This document shows, one piece after another, positions 7,517 to 16,454 of a stretch of 64,000 bases of DNA (its first letter is position 1; every line of letters begins with the position of its first letter). Position numbers and translations under genes: made by a program. A model generated the notes under the pieces. It had not been told where the DNA came from, searched no databases, and worked only from the letters and a program-made list of their open reading frames with translations. The stretch is from the NCBI RefSeq assembly GCF_007991755.1, contig NZ_BJYY01000016.1, positions 124,001 to 188,000 of the forward strand. The letters are read 5' to 3'. The stretch is from Cellulomonas aerilata. GTDB lineage: Bacteria; Actinomycetota; Actinomycetes; Actinomycetales; Cellulomonadaceae.

Positions 7517-9567
7517 GCCGCCGTCGTCCCGCCCTGCGGCGCCTGTCAGGCACCGCACTCGCGGTCGCCACCCTCGTCGCCGGTGCGACCCCCGCGTCCG
7601 CCGCGGACGGCACGAGCCCGACCCCCGCGCCCACGGCCGCCGAGAGCGCGGCGCAGGACCGCGCCGCCTCGGACGACGAGGCCGTCGCCGGCATCGTGGA
7701 CTACCCGGGCAACCCGGTGACCGAGCCGGCGCTGGTCGCCGACGAGGAGGACCGGCTCGCCGACGTGCAGACCGTGGGCCGCATGATCCAGTGGGGCAAG
7801 CTGCCGGTCCTCGGCGCCTACCGCCTCAGCACCGGCTCCGCCTACACCCTCGTGCTCACCCGCCGCAGCGAGCCGTACGTGCTCGCGGACCTGCTGGAGC
7901 TGGGACCGCAGACGTTCGTCCGCGAGCCGGACGGCGCCTACATCCTGATGGAGAACATCGTCGTCCAGCCCGGGGCGCGGCTCGTCCTCAGCGACACCGG
8001 CCCGCTGACCATCCGGATGGCGAGCGACACGGACCGGTTCGTGTCGATCGTCAACCTGGGTGGCGAGCTGGAGATCGTCGGCACGAAGGCGTCACCGGTC
8101 ACGCTGACCAGCTGGAACCGGGACGGCGGCCAGGTGGACACCGCCACGGAGGACGGCCGGGCGTACGTCCGGTCGGTCGGCGGCAAGGTGACGCTCGAGC
8201 GCGCGACCTTCAGCAACCTCGGCTTCTGGAGCGGTCGCACCGGTGGCGTCGCCCTGACCGGCGTCGACCGCCCGAGCGAGGGTGCGCTGGAGGAGTACGG
8301 GCGCGACCTGGGCGACGCCGTCGCCACGAACAACCACGCGAACGGCATCGACGTGCGCTACGGGACCGTGCCGGCCACGTCGGCGCCCGTCGTCGACCCC
8401 GCCGCGCCGCAGGGCGCGGACTCGCTGACCGCCGCCACGGACGGCTCACCGGTCGAGGGTCTGCTCCCGGTCGGGACCCTGCCGGTGCCCTACACCGACG
8501 ACGAGGACCCGGAGTACAGCTACGTGTCCGCGAAGGTCGAGAACGTCACGTTCGACGGCAACGCCTTCGGGCTGTTCGTCTCCAGCGCGAACGGCGTCGA
8601 CATCTCCCGGTCGACCATCAAGAACAGCATGGTCGACGGCCTGGTCATGCACCGGTACGTCGTCAACGCGGCGATCGCGGACACGGTGTCGTCCGACAAC
8701 GCCGGTCACGGCATCGTGATGGCTCGTGCCACCACCGGCATCGTGGTCAGCGGGGTCACCAGCCGGCGCAACGGCGGCAGCGGCGTCGTCGTCCGCGGGG
8801 CCGCGCTGGCCAGCGGCCCGAGCGCGACCGGCATGCCGGTCGGCGACTACGGCAACAACTCGATCAGCAACAGCAGGACCGACGAGAACGCCCGGTTCGG
8901 GATCGAGATCATCGGCGGGCGCAACATCAGCCTCAGCTCCAACGACGTGACCGGCAACGACATGGGCATCGTCGTGCGGGAGGCCGCCTCGGACGTGACC
9001 CTCGTCGGGAACCACGTCGAGGACAACCTCCGTCACGCCATCGCGCTGCGCGACGCGGCGACCGACGTGGAGATCACCGGCAACGTGATCTCGGGTGCGC
9101 TGACCGGCGTCTACGTCCGCGACTCCGCGGCGCTGGTCGAGCGCAACACCGTCAACCGGGTGACGAACCACGCGGTGACGGTCACCGGCGCCACGACCGG
9201 CACCGTGGTCACGGAGAACACGATCTCCGGCCGCGGCCCGAGCGCGGTGGACGTCAAGCGCGCCGACGCCGTGCAGGTGGGCGAGAACGACGCGTCCACC
9301 TGGGTCAGCACCAAGCCCTTCTGGACCCACGTGCGCAACGCCCTGCAGCCGCTCACGATCATGTGGCTCTCGCTCGCCCTGGTGCTCATCGCGACCGCGC
9401 TCAAGGGCACGCGTCACCGCATGCGCGGGCTGCAGCACCCGTACGAGGCGCAGCGTCGCCTTGCCGAGCTCGTCGAGCCGCCCGTCGTCCCGGCCGTGGT
9501 GCCGCGTGACGGCACGCAGCTCGCCGCCGGCCGGCACGGCTCGGCCGACGCCGGGGGTGCCGCATGA
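7513..9567 (+). CDS. Exported beta-helix protein with C-terminal membrane anchor
   Basis: A 684-residue protein whose ATG overlaps the glycosyltransferase stop (ATGA). It has a signal peptide with cleavage after ASAA near residue 31, then a low-complexity Ala/Pro/Thr stretch. A mid region with beta-rich turns leads into a parallel beta-helix with many NxI/NxV ladder turns (about 340-600; for example ENVTFDGNAFGLFVSS, ISNSRTDENARFGIEI and VEDNLRHAIALRD). One membrane helix (about 613-631, TIMWLSLALVLIATALKG) and a basic cytoplasmic tail of about 50 residues follow. The architecture resembles NosD/alginate-epimerase-type carbohydrate-binding helices held on the outside of the membrane. Being coupled to the synthase gene, it probably modifies, trims or guides the emerging polymer. 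Confidence 0.8.
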   Translation: MSRRRPALRRLSGTALAVATLVAGATPASAADGTSPTPAPTAAESAAQDRAASDDEAVAGIVDYPGNPVTEPALVADEEDRLADVQTVGRMIQWGKLPVLGAYRLSTGSAYTLVLTRRSEPYVLADLLELGPQTFVREPDGAYILMENIVVQPGARLVLSDTGPLTIRMASDTDRFVSIVNLGGELEIVGTKASPVTLTSWNRDGGQVDTATEDGRAYVRSVGGKVTLERATFSNLGFWSGRTGGVALTGVDRPSEGALEEYGRDLGDAVATNNHANGIDVRYGTVPATSAPVVDPAAPQGADSLTAATDGSPVEGLLPVGTLPVPYTDDEDPEYSYVSAKVENVTFDGNAFGLFVSSANGVDISRSTIKNSMVDGLVMHRYVVNAAIADTVSSDNAGHGIVMARATTGIVVSGVTSRRNGGSGVVVRGAALASGPSATGMPVGDYGNNSISNSRTDENARFGIEIIGGRNISLSSNDVTGNDMGIVVREAASDVTLVGNHVEDNLRHAIALRDAATDVEITGNVISGALTGVYVRDSAALVERNTVNRVTNHAVTVTGATTGTVVTENTISGRGPSAVDVKRADAVQVGENDASTWVSTKPFWTHVRNALQPLTIMWLSLALVLIATALKGTRHRMRGLQHPYEAQRRLAELVEPPVVPAVVPRDGTQLAAGRHGSADAGGAA

Positions 9568-10880
9568 CCGCGGCGACCACCCGCCGGGGCCGCGTGCGGC
9601 CGGGGCACGCCCTGGGTCGGCGCGGTGCCGTGCTGGGCGTGCTCGCGGCGCTGACCGTGGCGTCGGCCGGATGCACCACCACGGCGGACCCGGGGACGCA
9701 GCCGGCCGCCGAGGCCGCCGGCGCGACGGCCCTCCCGCCGCTGCCCACCGAGCCCGGGCAGCCGGGGGGTGCGCCGCTGATCGACGCCGAGGCGCCCGGT
9801 CGGGTCGTCCCCGAGGCGCCCGGTCGGGTCGTCCCCGGGGCGTCCGGCAGCTCGACGGAGGCCGGCGACAGGGACCAGGACCGGAACCAGAAGGACGAGG
9901 ACGAGGAGGACGAGAAGGTGGACGACGACGAGCCGGGCATGACCGCCCCCACGGCCTTCCCCGCGTGGATGGCCCGTCCGGCCGGCGACCGTGGCCTCTG
10001 CCCGGCGCCCACGGTCCGCGTCCGGACCGCGGAGCAGCTGCAGAAGGCGCTGGACGACGCGGGTCCGGGCACGGTCATCCGGATGGAGCCGGGGGTCTAC
10101 CAGGGCAGCTTCGTGGTGACGGGCTCGGGCGCCGCGGGCGACGAGGCCGTGCTGTGCGGGGACGCCGACGCGATCCTCAACGGTGACGGCTACCGCGGCG
10201 ACTACGTGCTGCACCTGGACGGCGCCCAGCACTGGGTGCTGTCCGGCTTCACCGTGCGCAACGGCCAGAAGGGCGTGATGGCGGACGGCACGACCGGCAC
10301 GACCATCAGCGGGCTGACGGTGTACGGCATCGGCGACGAGGCGATCCACCTGCGCCGGCACAGCACCGACAACCTCGTGGCCGACAACACCATCAGCGAC
10401 ACCGGCCTGCGCAAGCCGAAGTTCGGCGAGGGCGTGTACGTCGGGAGCGCGAACAGCAACTGGGGGGACCTCACCGACGGGGAGCCCGACCGCAGCGACC
10501 GCAACCACGTGACCGGCAACGCCATCTACGCCACCACGAGCGAGTCGGTCGACATCAAGGAGGGCACGACCGGCGGTGTGCTGGCCGGCAACCAGTTCGA
10601 CGGATCCCTGATCACCGGCGCCGACTCGTGGGTCGACGTCAAGGGCAACGACTGGACGGTCGCCGACAACGTCGGGCGGCACAGCCCGCTGGACGGCTTC
10701 CAGACCCATGACGTCGCCGATGGCTGGGGCACCCGCAACACGTTCACCGCCAACCGCGGGGAGCTGCGCAGCGGCGAGGGCTTCCTCATCGCCCTGCGAC
10801 CCGAGAACGAGAACGTCGCCCGCTGCGACAACGCCCTCCTGACCGACGTCGGGGGCCTGAGCAACAAGGACTGCCGCTAG
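9564..10880 (+). CDS. Beta-helix lipoprotein, possible polysaccharide lyase or epimerase
   Basis: A 438-residue protein overlapping the previous gene by ATGA. Signal peptide with lipobox ASAGC (Cys37), then a disordered linker with the 8-residue unit EAPGRVVP repeated twice (exact 24-bp tandem repeat at 9789-9836) and a strongly charged Asp/Glu/Lys stretch. A beta-helix starts near residue 145. It shares with the 2981-4624 protein the turns FGEGVYVGSANSNWG, ESVDIKEGTTGG, DSWVDVKGNDW and LDGFQTH. The E-x-x-x-I-K element at a helix turn recalls the Lys/Glu active-site turn of family 6 polysaccharide lyases. That is a motif-level analogy, not an assignment. Role: extracellular processing of the operon's polymer. 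Confidence 0.78.
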   Translation: MTAATTRRGRVRPGHALGRRGAVLGVLAALTVASAGCTTTADPGTQPAAEAAGATALPPLPTEPGQPGGAPLIDAEAPGRVVPEAPGRVVPGASGSSTEAGDRDQDRNQKDEDEEDEKVDDDEPGMTAPTAFPAWMARPAGDRGLCPAPTVRVRTAEQLQKALDDAGPGTVIRMEPGVYQGSFVVTGSGAAGDEAVLCGDADAILNGDGYRGDYVLHLDGAQHWVLSGFTVRNGQKGVMADGTTGTTISGLTVYGIGDEAIHLRRHSTDNLVADNTISDTGLRKPKFGEGVYVGSANSNWGDLTDGEPDRSDRNHVTGNAIYATTSESVDIKEGTTGGVLAGNQFDGSLITGADSWVDVKGNDWTVADNVGRHSPLDGFQTHDVADGWGTRNTFTANRGELRSGEGFLIALRPENENVARCDNALLTDVGGLSNKDCR

Positions 10881-11017
10881 TCACCTGGCGGCCCGGTCGC
10901 CCACCGGCTCGACCACCCACGCACGACGCACGCACCACCACCCATCAGCACGACGCGCGGCGTCCGACGCCGACGCGCCCGTCGCCCCTGCCCGGGGCCC
11001 CCGAAAGAGGAACGATC

Positions 11018-12514
11018 ATGATCAACGACAGCACCCACCAGCTCCCCGCCCGCGCGACCGACGAGCCCGTCGTCGCCCGGCCCCGCCTCACCGTGATCGG
11101 CACCGGCTACCTCGGCGCCACGCACGCCGTGTGCATGGCCGCCGTCGGGTACGAGGTGCTCGGCGTGGACGTCGACCCGAACAAGATCGCCAAGCTCGCC
11201 GCCGGCGAGGTGCCGTTCTTCGAGCCCGGGCTCGGCGAGCTGCTGCGCGACACGCTGGCCACTGGCCGGCTGAGCTTCACGACCGACTTCGCCGAGGCGG
11301 CGGAGTTCGGCGACGTGCACTTCATCTGCGTCGGCACCCCGCAGAAGAAGGGCTCGCAGGCGGCGGACGTCTCCTACGTCCACGCGGCGACCGAGGCCCT
11401 GGCGAAGGGTCTGCGTCGCAAGGCGCTCATCGTGGGCAAGTCCACCGTCCCGATCGGCACCGCGGCGCAGCTGCGGGACATGGTGCACGCCGTCGCCCCC
11501 GCCGGCACCGCGGTCGAGCTGGCGTGGAACCCGGAGTTCCTGCGCGAGGGCTACGCCGTCGCCGACACCCTGCAGCCCGACCGCCTGGTGTTCGGCACGG
11601 AGTCGCGCTGGGCGACCGAGCAGCTCAAGGCGGCGTTCACGCCGGTCCTCGAGCGCGGCACCCCGCTCGTCGAGTGCGACCTGTCGACCGCCGAGCTGGT
11701 CAAGGTGGCCGCCAACTCCTTCCTGGCCACGAAGATCTCCTACATCAACGCCATGGCCGAGGTGTGCGAGGCCACCGGCGCCGACGTCAACCTGCTGTCG
11801 CGGGCGCTGTCCTACGACGAGCGCATCGGCGGGCGCTTCCTCAAGCCGGGTCTCGGCTTCGGTGGCGGGTGCCTGCCCAAGGACATCCGGGCGTTCGCCG
11901 CACGGGCCGAGGAGCTCGGCGTCGGCCAGGCGGTGTCGTTCCTGCACCAGGTCGACGCCATCAACGGCCGTCGCCGCACCCGCACCGTGGACCTGGTCCG
12001 CGAGCTGGCCGGCGGGTCGCTGCAGGGTGTGAAGGTCGCCGCGCTGGGTGCGGCCTTCAAGCCCAACTCCGACGACATCCGCGACGCCCCCGCGCTGGAC
12101 GTCGCCCGGATGCTGCACGAGGAGGGCGCGGACGTGCGCGTCTACGACCCGGAGGCCATGGACAACGCCCGCCGCGCGTACCCGGACCTGACCTACGCGG
12201 GCTCGCTGCCGGAGGCCGTCGCCGGTGCCGACGTCGTCGTGCTGCTCACCGAGTGGGCGCAGTTCCGCGACGCCGACCCGGAGATGATGGGCTGGCTCGT
12301 CGGCCGGCGGAAGGTCGTCGACGGCCGTCACGCCCTCGACGCCGACGCCTACCGGGCAGCGGGCTGGGAGTACCGCGCGCTGGGTCGCCCGACGACGTCG
12401 CGCACGGTGGAGCTGGCCACCTCGGAGGCGGACAGCATCGACCTGGGCATCCAGGTGGACCTCGCCGCCGAGCTGCTGCAGGCAGCGCCGGCCGCGAGCG
12501 TGCAGCCGGCCTGA
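11018..12514 (+). CDS. UDP-glucose 6-dehydrogenase
   Basis: A 498-residue cytosolic enzyme making UDP-glucuronate from UDP-glucose with two NAD+. ATG at 11018 with ribosome site GAGGAA just upstream. Landmarks in order: Rossmann GTGYLGATHAVCMA, STVPIGT, AWNPEFLREG, the central NSFLATKISYINAMAE helix, catalytic cysteine segment GFGGGCLPKD, FKPNSDDIRDAP and LLTEW. The length is about 50 residues above the common 440-450 because of N- and C-terminal extensions. GDP-mannose dehydrogenase is the main alternative in this superfamily. It is fourth in the synthase operon after a 137-base gap and supplies the sugar donor expected by a hyaluronan-synthase-like enzyme. Confidence 0.9.
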   Translation: MINDSTHQLPARATDEPVVARPRLTVIGTGYLGATHAVCMAAVGYEVLGVDVDPNKIAKLAAGEVPFFEPGLGELLRDTLATGRLSFTTDFAEAAEFGDVHFICVGTPQKKGSQAADVSYVHAATEALAKGLRRKALIVGKSTVPIGTAAQLRDMVHAVAPAGTAVELAWNPEFLREGYAVADTLQPDRLVFGTESRWATEQLKAAFTPVLERGTPLVECDLSTAELVKVAANSFLATKISYINAMAEVCEATGADVNLLSRALSYDERIGGRFLKPGLGFGGGCLPKDIRAFAARAEELGVGQAVSFLHQVDAINGRRRTRTVDLVRELAGGSLQGVKVAALGAAFKPNSDDIRDAPALDVARMLHEEGADVRVYDPEAMDNARRAYPDLTYAGSLPEAVAGADVVVLLTEWAQFRDADPEMMGWLVGRRKVVDGRHALDADAYRAAGWEYRALGRPTTSRTVELATSEADSIDLGIQVDLAAELLQAAPAASVQPA

Positions 12515-12589
12515 CGCCGACGGGTGACGGGCCGGGGTGACGGGCAGGGGGTGCCCGCCGCCCCCGATACCGGCGCCCGGTCATGACCA

Positions 12590-12628
12590 GGGCCCCGCAC
12601 CAGCGCAGCGAGCGCTGGTGCGGGGCCC
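12590..12628. terminator. Perfect 17-bp bidirectional hairpin
   Basis: GGGCCCCGCACCAGCGC (12590-12606) is perfectly inverted at 12612-12628 around the loop AGCGA. It lies between the stops of the convergent dehydrogenase and protease genes and should end transcription from both sides. Confidence 0.8.
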
Positions 12629-12696
12629 TGGGTCGTGTGTCCGTGGATCGGTCCGGACCGCCGGTCAGCGGGTGGCCGGCGGTCCGAGCGTCCGGC

Positions 12697-15147
12697 CTAC
12701 GGCTGGTCCCCCGCCCCCTGCGCCGCGGGGACCTCCACCCGGATGCGGACCGAGGTGCCCTCCTCGTCCTGGACGCGGATGCGCGTGCCCGTCCCGGCCA
12801 CCCGGACGCCGTTGCTGGGCAGCTCGGGCTTGAAGTACCGCTCGGGGTCGCTGTCGTCGAAGGTGCGCACGGCCGGCTGCCCGCGCACCAGGCTCCGCTT
12901 GCCGTTGACGTGCAGCTGGAACGAGTCCGCACGCTGCAGCCCGAAGGTCGCGTCGTACGTCTGGATGCGTCCCCGCCACGGCACGCCCTCGAGGTTGAAC
13001 AGGACCCGCGGGTGCGCGTCGACCGGCAGGATCTCCCCCTCGCCCGGGTGGGCCGTGGTGTCGTTGTCCGGCACGGAGGTGTCCCAGTACCAGACCAGCA
13101 GCCCGTCCTGGTACGGGAAGTGCTCGAAGAGGTCCGGCCGCAGCGGGTCGCGCGCGTTGTACGGGCCGGTCTGCAGGTACTTGTCGAAGCCGACGTACTC
13201 CCGGTTGCTCGCCAGGTAGAACTGGTCGAACAGCGTGGTGACGGAGCTGCCCACGGCCTGGAACCCGTCGAGCGCCCAGCCGGTGTCCCCGGCCTCCGCC
13301 CCACTGGTGACGATCGCGGTCCCACCGGCCGTCACGACGACGTCGTCGATGAAGATGCCGGCCGGCAGGTCCGCGTCCTGGCCCGTGGCGGCGCCGTCGG
13401 TCGAGTAGCGGAACCGCAGGCCGATCGTGCTGCCGGCGTAGGCCGAGAGGTCGAAGGTCGCGTCGACCCACTCCTCCTGGACCCCGTCGATGCCGTTGCC
13501 CTCGGCGGCCTTCGTGATGGAGCCCGCGATCGCCTTGAAGCCGGTGCCGTCGTCGACCTCCACGAAGGCGTAGTCGCACGGGTCGGCGCCGCAGTCCTCG
13601 ATGTTCCACCGCGCCGCGAAGGTCAGGCTCGCCGGACCGTCCGGCAGGACGACCTCGCGTGTCATCGTCGCCTCGTAGTCGTCGTCGTTGCCGGACCACC
13701 ACTGCCGCTCACCGGTGGCCGGCGCGCCGAGCTGGGTGACGACGGGCTTGTCGGGGAGCACCACGGCCACGGCCTGGGGCTTGTCCGAGTTGTACTCGTG
13801 CGGACCGAGCTCGAGCGTGCGCTTCTGGCCGGGAGCGACGATCTCGTAGTCCAGCCACCCGAGCTGCAGCTTCTCCCACGGACCGAGGTCGGCGGCGCGA
13901 GAGCCCAGGGCGTCGTCCTCGGGTGCCGAGACCCGGCTCTGCGCCATGAGGCTCCACCAGTTCACCGGGTTGTCGACGCCGGCCGGCGCGACCCGGTCGT
14001 ACAGGTCCGGCAGGTTGAGGTCGTGGCCGAACTCGTGGGCGATCACGGACAGTCCGCCGTTCTCGGGCTGGATGGTGTAGTCCGCGGCCCAGATGCCGGT
14101 GTCGCCGACCGGCGTCCCGCCGATCGCCGGGATCGGCGCCTCGGGGTTCGGCTTGGTGACCTGGAAGGCCCGCCACCGGTGCGACCAGATGGCGTCCTCG
14201 CCCTGCTGGGGGTCCTGGTCCGCCTGGTCGCCACCGGCGTGGATGATCTGCAGGTGGTCGATGTAGCCGTCCGGCTCGTCGAAGTTCCCGTCGCCGTCGG
14301 CGTCGTTGCGGTCCCACACGTCGTAGTCGGCCAGCGTCTCGGCGATCTGCTCCGGCGTCTGCCCGGCGGCCACCTGCGAGGCGTACCACGCGTCCATGCC
14401 GTCGCGGACGAGCTCCCAGGTGTTGCTGCAGACGTTGCCGGCGCACGGGACGCCGTTGCTGCGGCCGTAGCGCGCCTCGTTGAAGGGGACCTTCACCACG
14501 TCGGTCACCAGGCCCTCGACCGAGTAGCGCCCGGAGGACTGCTGCTCGTAGTACTGCCGCATCGACTCCCGGCCCGTGACCGAGCCGTCCCCGAAGTACA
14601 GGTCCTGGTAGTAGTCCTGGTCGTAGTCCGGGTGCCAGTCGGTGCTGTTGTCCACGGCGCGGTCCGGCTCCGGGATCGCGTTGAAGAGCGGTCCGTCGAA
14701 CACCGCCGGTCCGGCGATGGTCGGTGCGGTGTCACGGTCGGGGAAGTCCGGGTGGCGCTCGTTGCCGAACTCGACCAGCAGGACGAAGAGCTGGTCGGTG
14801 TCCTCACGGCTGAGCTGGACGTACTGGTCGACCGGCTCCTCCGCGGCCTGGGCCCGGCTCAGGCCCGACTCGGCCGACTGGGCCGTGGCTGCCTCGCCGA
14901 CCTTGACCACCGTGCTGCTGCCGATCCGCTCGGGCGTGGCCTCGCCCTTGAGGACGGCCGCGAGCGCCTGCTCCCGCAGCGCCTGCTGCTTGTCCGCGAT
15001 CGGGTCCGGCGGGGCGTCCCCGCCCGGTCCGACGTGCTCCTGGGCCTCCGGCGGCGCCGCCGGCACCGCGGAGGCCGGTGACGGGAGCAACCCCGAACCG
15101 GCTGCCAGGGCCAGGGTCATCAGCAGGCCCGTGGATGTCTTGCGCAT
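12697..15147 (-). CDS. Immune inhibitor A-type M6 metalloprotease
   Basis: An 816-residue secreted zinc protease with ribosome site CTGGAGGCG and a signal peptide (cleavage after ASA near residue 27). Residues 30-105 look like a propeptide. The catalytic domain carries HEFGHDLNLPDLYD at 371-384, where HExxH binds zinc and the downstream Asp fits the M6 pattern, and a Ca-site-like DRNDADGDGNFDEPDGY stretch. MAM/jelly-roll-like beta domains follow (FAARWNIEDC..., GIFIDDVVVTAGG). Family members degrade extracellular proteins. Length matches typical InhA proteins (about 750-820). It is convergent with the polysaccharide operon across the shared hairpin. Confidence 0.9.
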   Translation of the reverse strand: MRKTSTGLLMTLALAAGSGLLPSPASAVPAAPPEAQEHVGPGGDAPPDPIADKQQALREQALAAVLKGEATPERIGSSTVVKVGEAATAQSAESGLSRAQAAEEPVDQYVQLSREDTDQLFVLLVEFGNERHPDFPDRDTAPTIAGPAVFDGPLFNAIPEPDRAVDNSTDWHPDYDQDYYQDLYFGDGSVTGRESMRQYYEQQSSGRYSVEGLVTDVVKVPFNEARYGRSNGVPCAGNVCSNTWELVRDGMDAWYASQVAAGQTPEQIAETLADYDVWDRNDADGDGNFDEPDGYIDHLQIIHAGGDQADQDPQQGEDAIWSHRWRAFQVTKPNPEAPIPAIGGTPVGDTGIWAADYTIQPENGGLSVIAHEFGHDLNLPDLYDRVAPAGVDNPVNWWSLMAQSRVSAPEDDALGSRAADLGPWEKLQLGWLDYEIVAPGQKRTLELGPHEYNSDKPQAVAVVLPDKPVVTQLGAPATGERQWWSGNDDDYEATMTREVVLPDGPASLTFAARWNIEDCGADPCDYAFVEVDDGTGFKAIAGSITKAAEGNGIDGVQEEWVDATFDLSAYAGSTIGLRFRYSTDGAATGQDADLPAGIFIDDVVVTAGGTAIVTSGAEAGDTGWALDGFQAVGSSVTTLFDQFYLASNREYVGFDKYLQTGPYNARDPLRPDLFEHFPYQDGLLVWYWDTSVPDNDTTAHPGEGEILPVDAHPRVLFNLEGVPWRGRIQTYDATFGLQRADSFQLHVNGKRSLVRGQPAVRTFDDSDPERYFKPELPSNGVRVAGTGTRIRVQDEEGTSVRIRVEVPAAQGAGDQP

Positions 15148-15610
15148 GAACGCCTCCAGACAGGGGAATCAGGCTGGGAAAGGGCGGCCGTGCGACGTCG
15201 AACGGTCACCGTCCCGTTGTGACACTAGGACCGTCGGGGCGGCGTGCACAGACCCCACGCGGGATCTCTCCGGCGCCGGCGGCGGGCGGCGGTGCGACCG
15301 GAACGGGTGAACGGTGCGCGACGGGACGCTTGGGTCGCGTCGGACCTGGCCGTGCGCAAGCGCGCAGGTGGGCGGCCCACAGCGGTCGCGCGGTGGCCGT
15401 CCGCGGTGGGTCGTCACCGGGCCGAGGACGGCGACGAGCGCCTCACCGGCGTGTCGCCGCAGAGCGCTCTCACGGGTGCGACCGTCAGTCGAGCCGGTGA
15501 TGACCCTCCCCTGACGCTGCCATGACGGCGAGTCGGGAAGGGCGCCCGAGCCCCCGACTGTGCCGCGATCCGCGGATCGACGGTGGTGCGCCCGTGCGAC
15601 GGTGGGACCC
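15148..15610. other. Divergent intergenic region
   Basis: 460 bases between the divergently transcribed protease and PIG-L genes. It must hold both promoters; no clear -10/-35 pair, hairpin or small coding sequence is recognised. GTTGTGACACTAGG near 15215 is the only AT-richer island. Confidence 0.4.
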
Positions 15611-16399
15611 ATGGGACGGACGTTGGCGATCGTGGTGGCTCATCCCGACGACGAGAGCTACTCCACCTACGGGACGGTGGCGCGGCACTCCGAAGACCCG
15701 GCGTTCCGTCTCGTCGTCCTTCACGCGACCGACGGCGAGGGTGGCCAGATCGCTGACGGGGTGCCCGCGACGCCCGAGACCCTCGGTGCGTGGCGACGGC
15801 AGGAGGACGACAACGCCTGGCGCGCCCTCGGGCGCATGCCTGACCGGCACGACTGGCTGGGCCTGCCGGACGGGGGGCTGCACGCCGTCGGCGTCGACGT
15901 CCTGCGGGAGACGATCGCAGCGTTCCTCCGCGAGGAGCGACCCGACGTCGTGTGCACCCTGGGGTCGGATGGGGTGACGGGCCACCCGGACCACATCGCG
16001 ATGTCGGCCGCCACGACCGAGGCGTTCCATCTCGTCCGGTCCGAACCTGGGCCCGGTCTGCAGCGACTGCTGCACGGCGGCATACCGCAGTCCTTCTTCG
16101 AACGCGGCCAGCAGTGGCTGAGGGAGCGCGGGAAGCCGGTCTGGGAGCCGACCACGACCTATCACCTTCGCGGCGCTCCCGATGAGCTCTTCGGCATCCG
16201 CACCGACTCCAGGCCGTTCGCCGACCGTGCCCTGGCGGCCATCAAGGAGCACCGCAGCCAGCGTCAGGTGATCTACGACCCCGAGGGGACCGACGAGGAG
16301 TGGAAGAAGGTGCTGTCCCGCGAGACCTGGATCATCGCGTGGCCGCCGAAGGCACCCGGTCAGCCGATGCTGGCGGACGTCTTCGAGGGGCTCGAGTGA
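15611..16399 (+). CDS. PIG-L/LmbE-family deacetylase
   Basis: A 262-residue protein starting MGRTLAIVVAHPDDESYSTYGT. The AHPDDE motif provides two zinc-binding residues and the catalytic Asp, and GHPDHIAMS supplies the third metal ligand. Family members remove N-acetyl groups from GlcNAc-containing small molecules (mycothiol precursor, mycothiol conjugates, antibiotics). The start at 15611 places the motif at the usual distance from the N-terminus, and an in-frame extension upstream to 15560 is unlikely. Substrate cannot be told from sequence; it is a stand-alone gene away from mycothiol genes. Confidence 0.85.
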   Translation: MGRTLAIVVAHPDDESYSTYGTVARHSEDPAFRLVVLHATDGEGGQIADGVPATPETLGAWRRQEDDNAWRALGRMPDRHDWLGLPDGGLHAVGVDVLRETIAAFLREERPDVVCTLGSDGVTGHPDHIAMSAATTEAFHLVRSEPGPGLQRLLHGGIPQSFFERGQQWLRERGKPVWEPTTTYHLRGAPDELFGIRTDSRPFADRALAAIKEHRSQRQVIYDPEGTDEEWKKVLSRETWIIAWPPKAPGQPMLADVFEGLE

Positions 16400-16454
16400 G
16401 GCACCGGGCAGCACCGCACCGCCTTCTAGGTACGCGTCCCGCCGGCCGGCGCGG

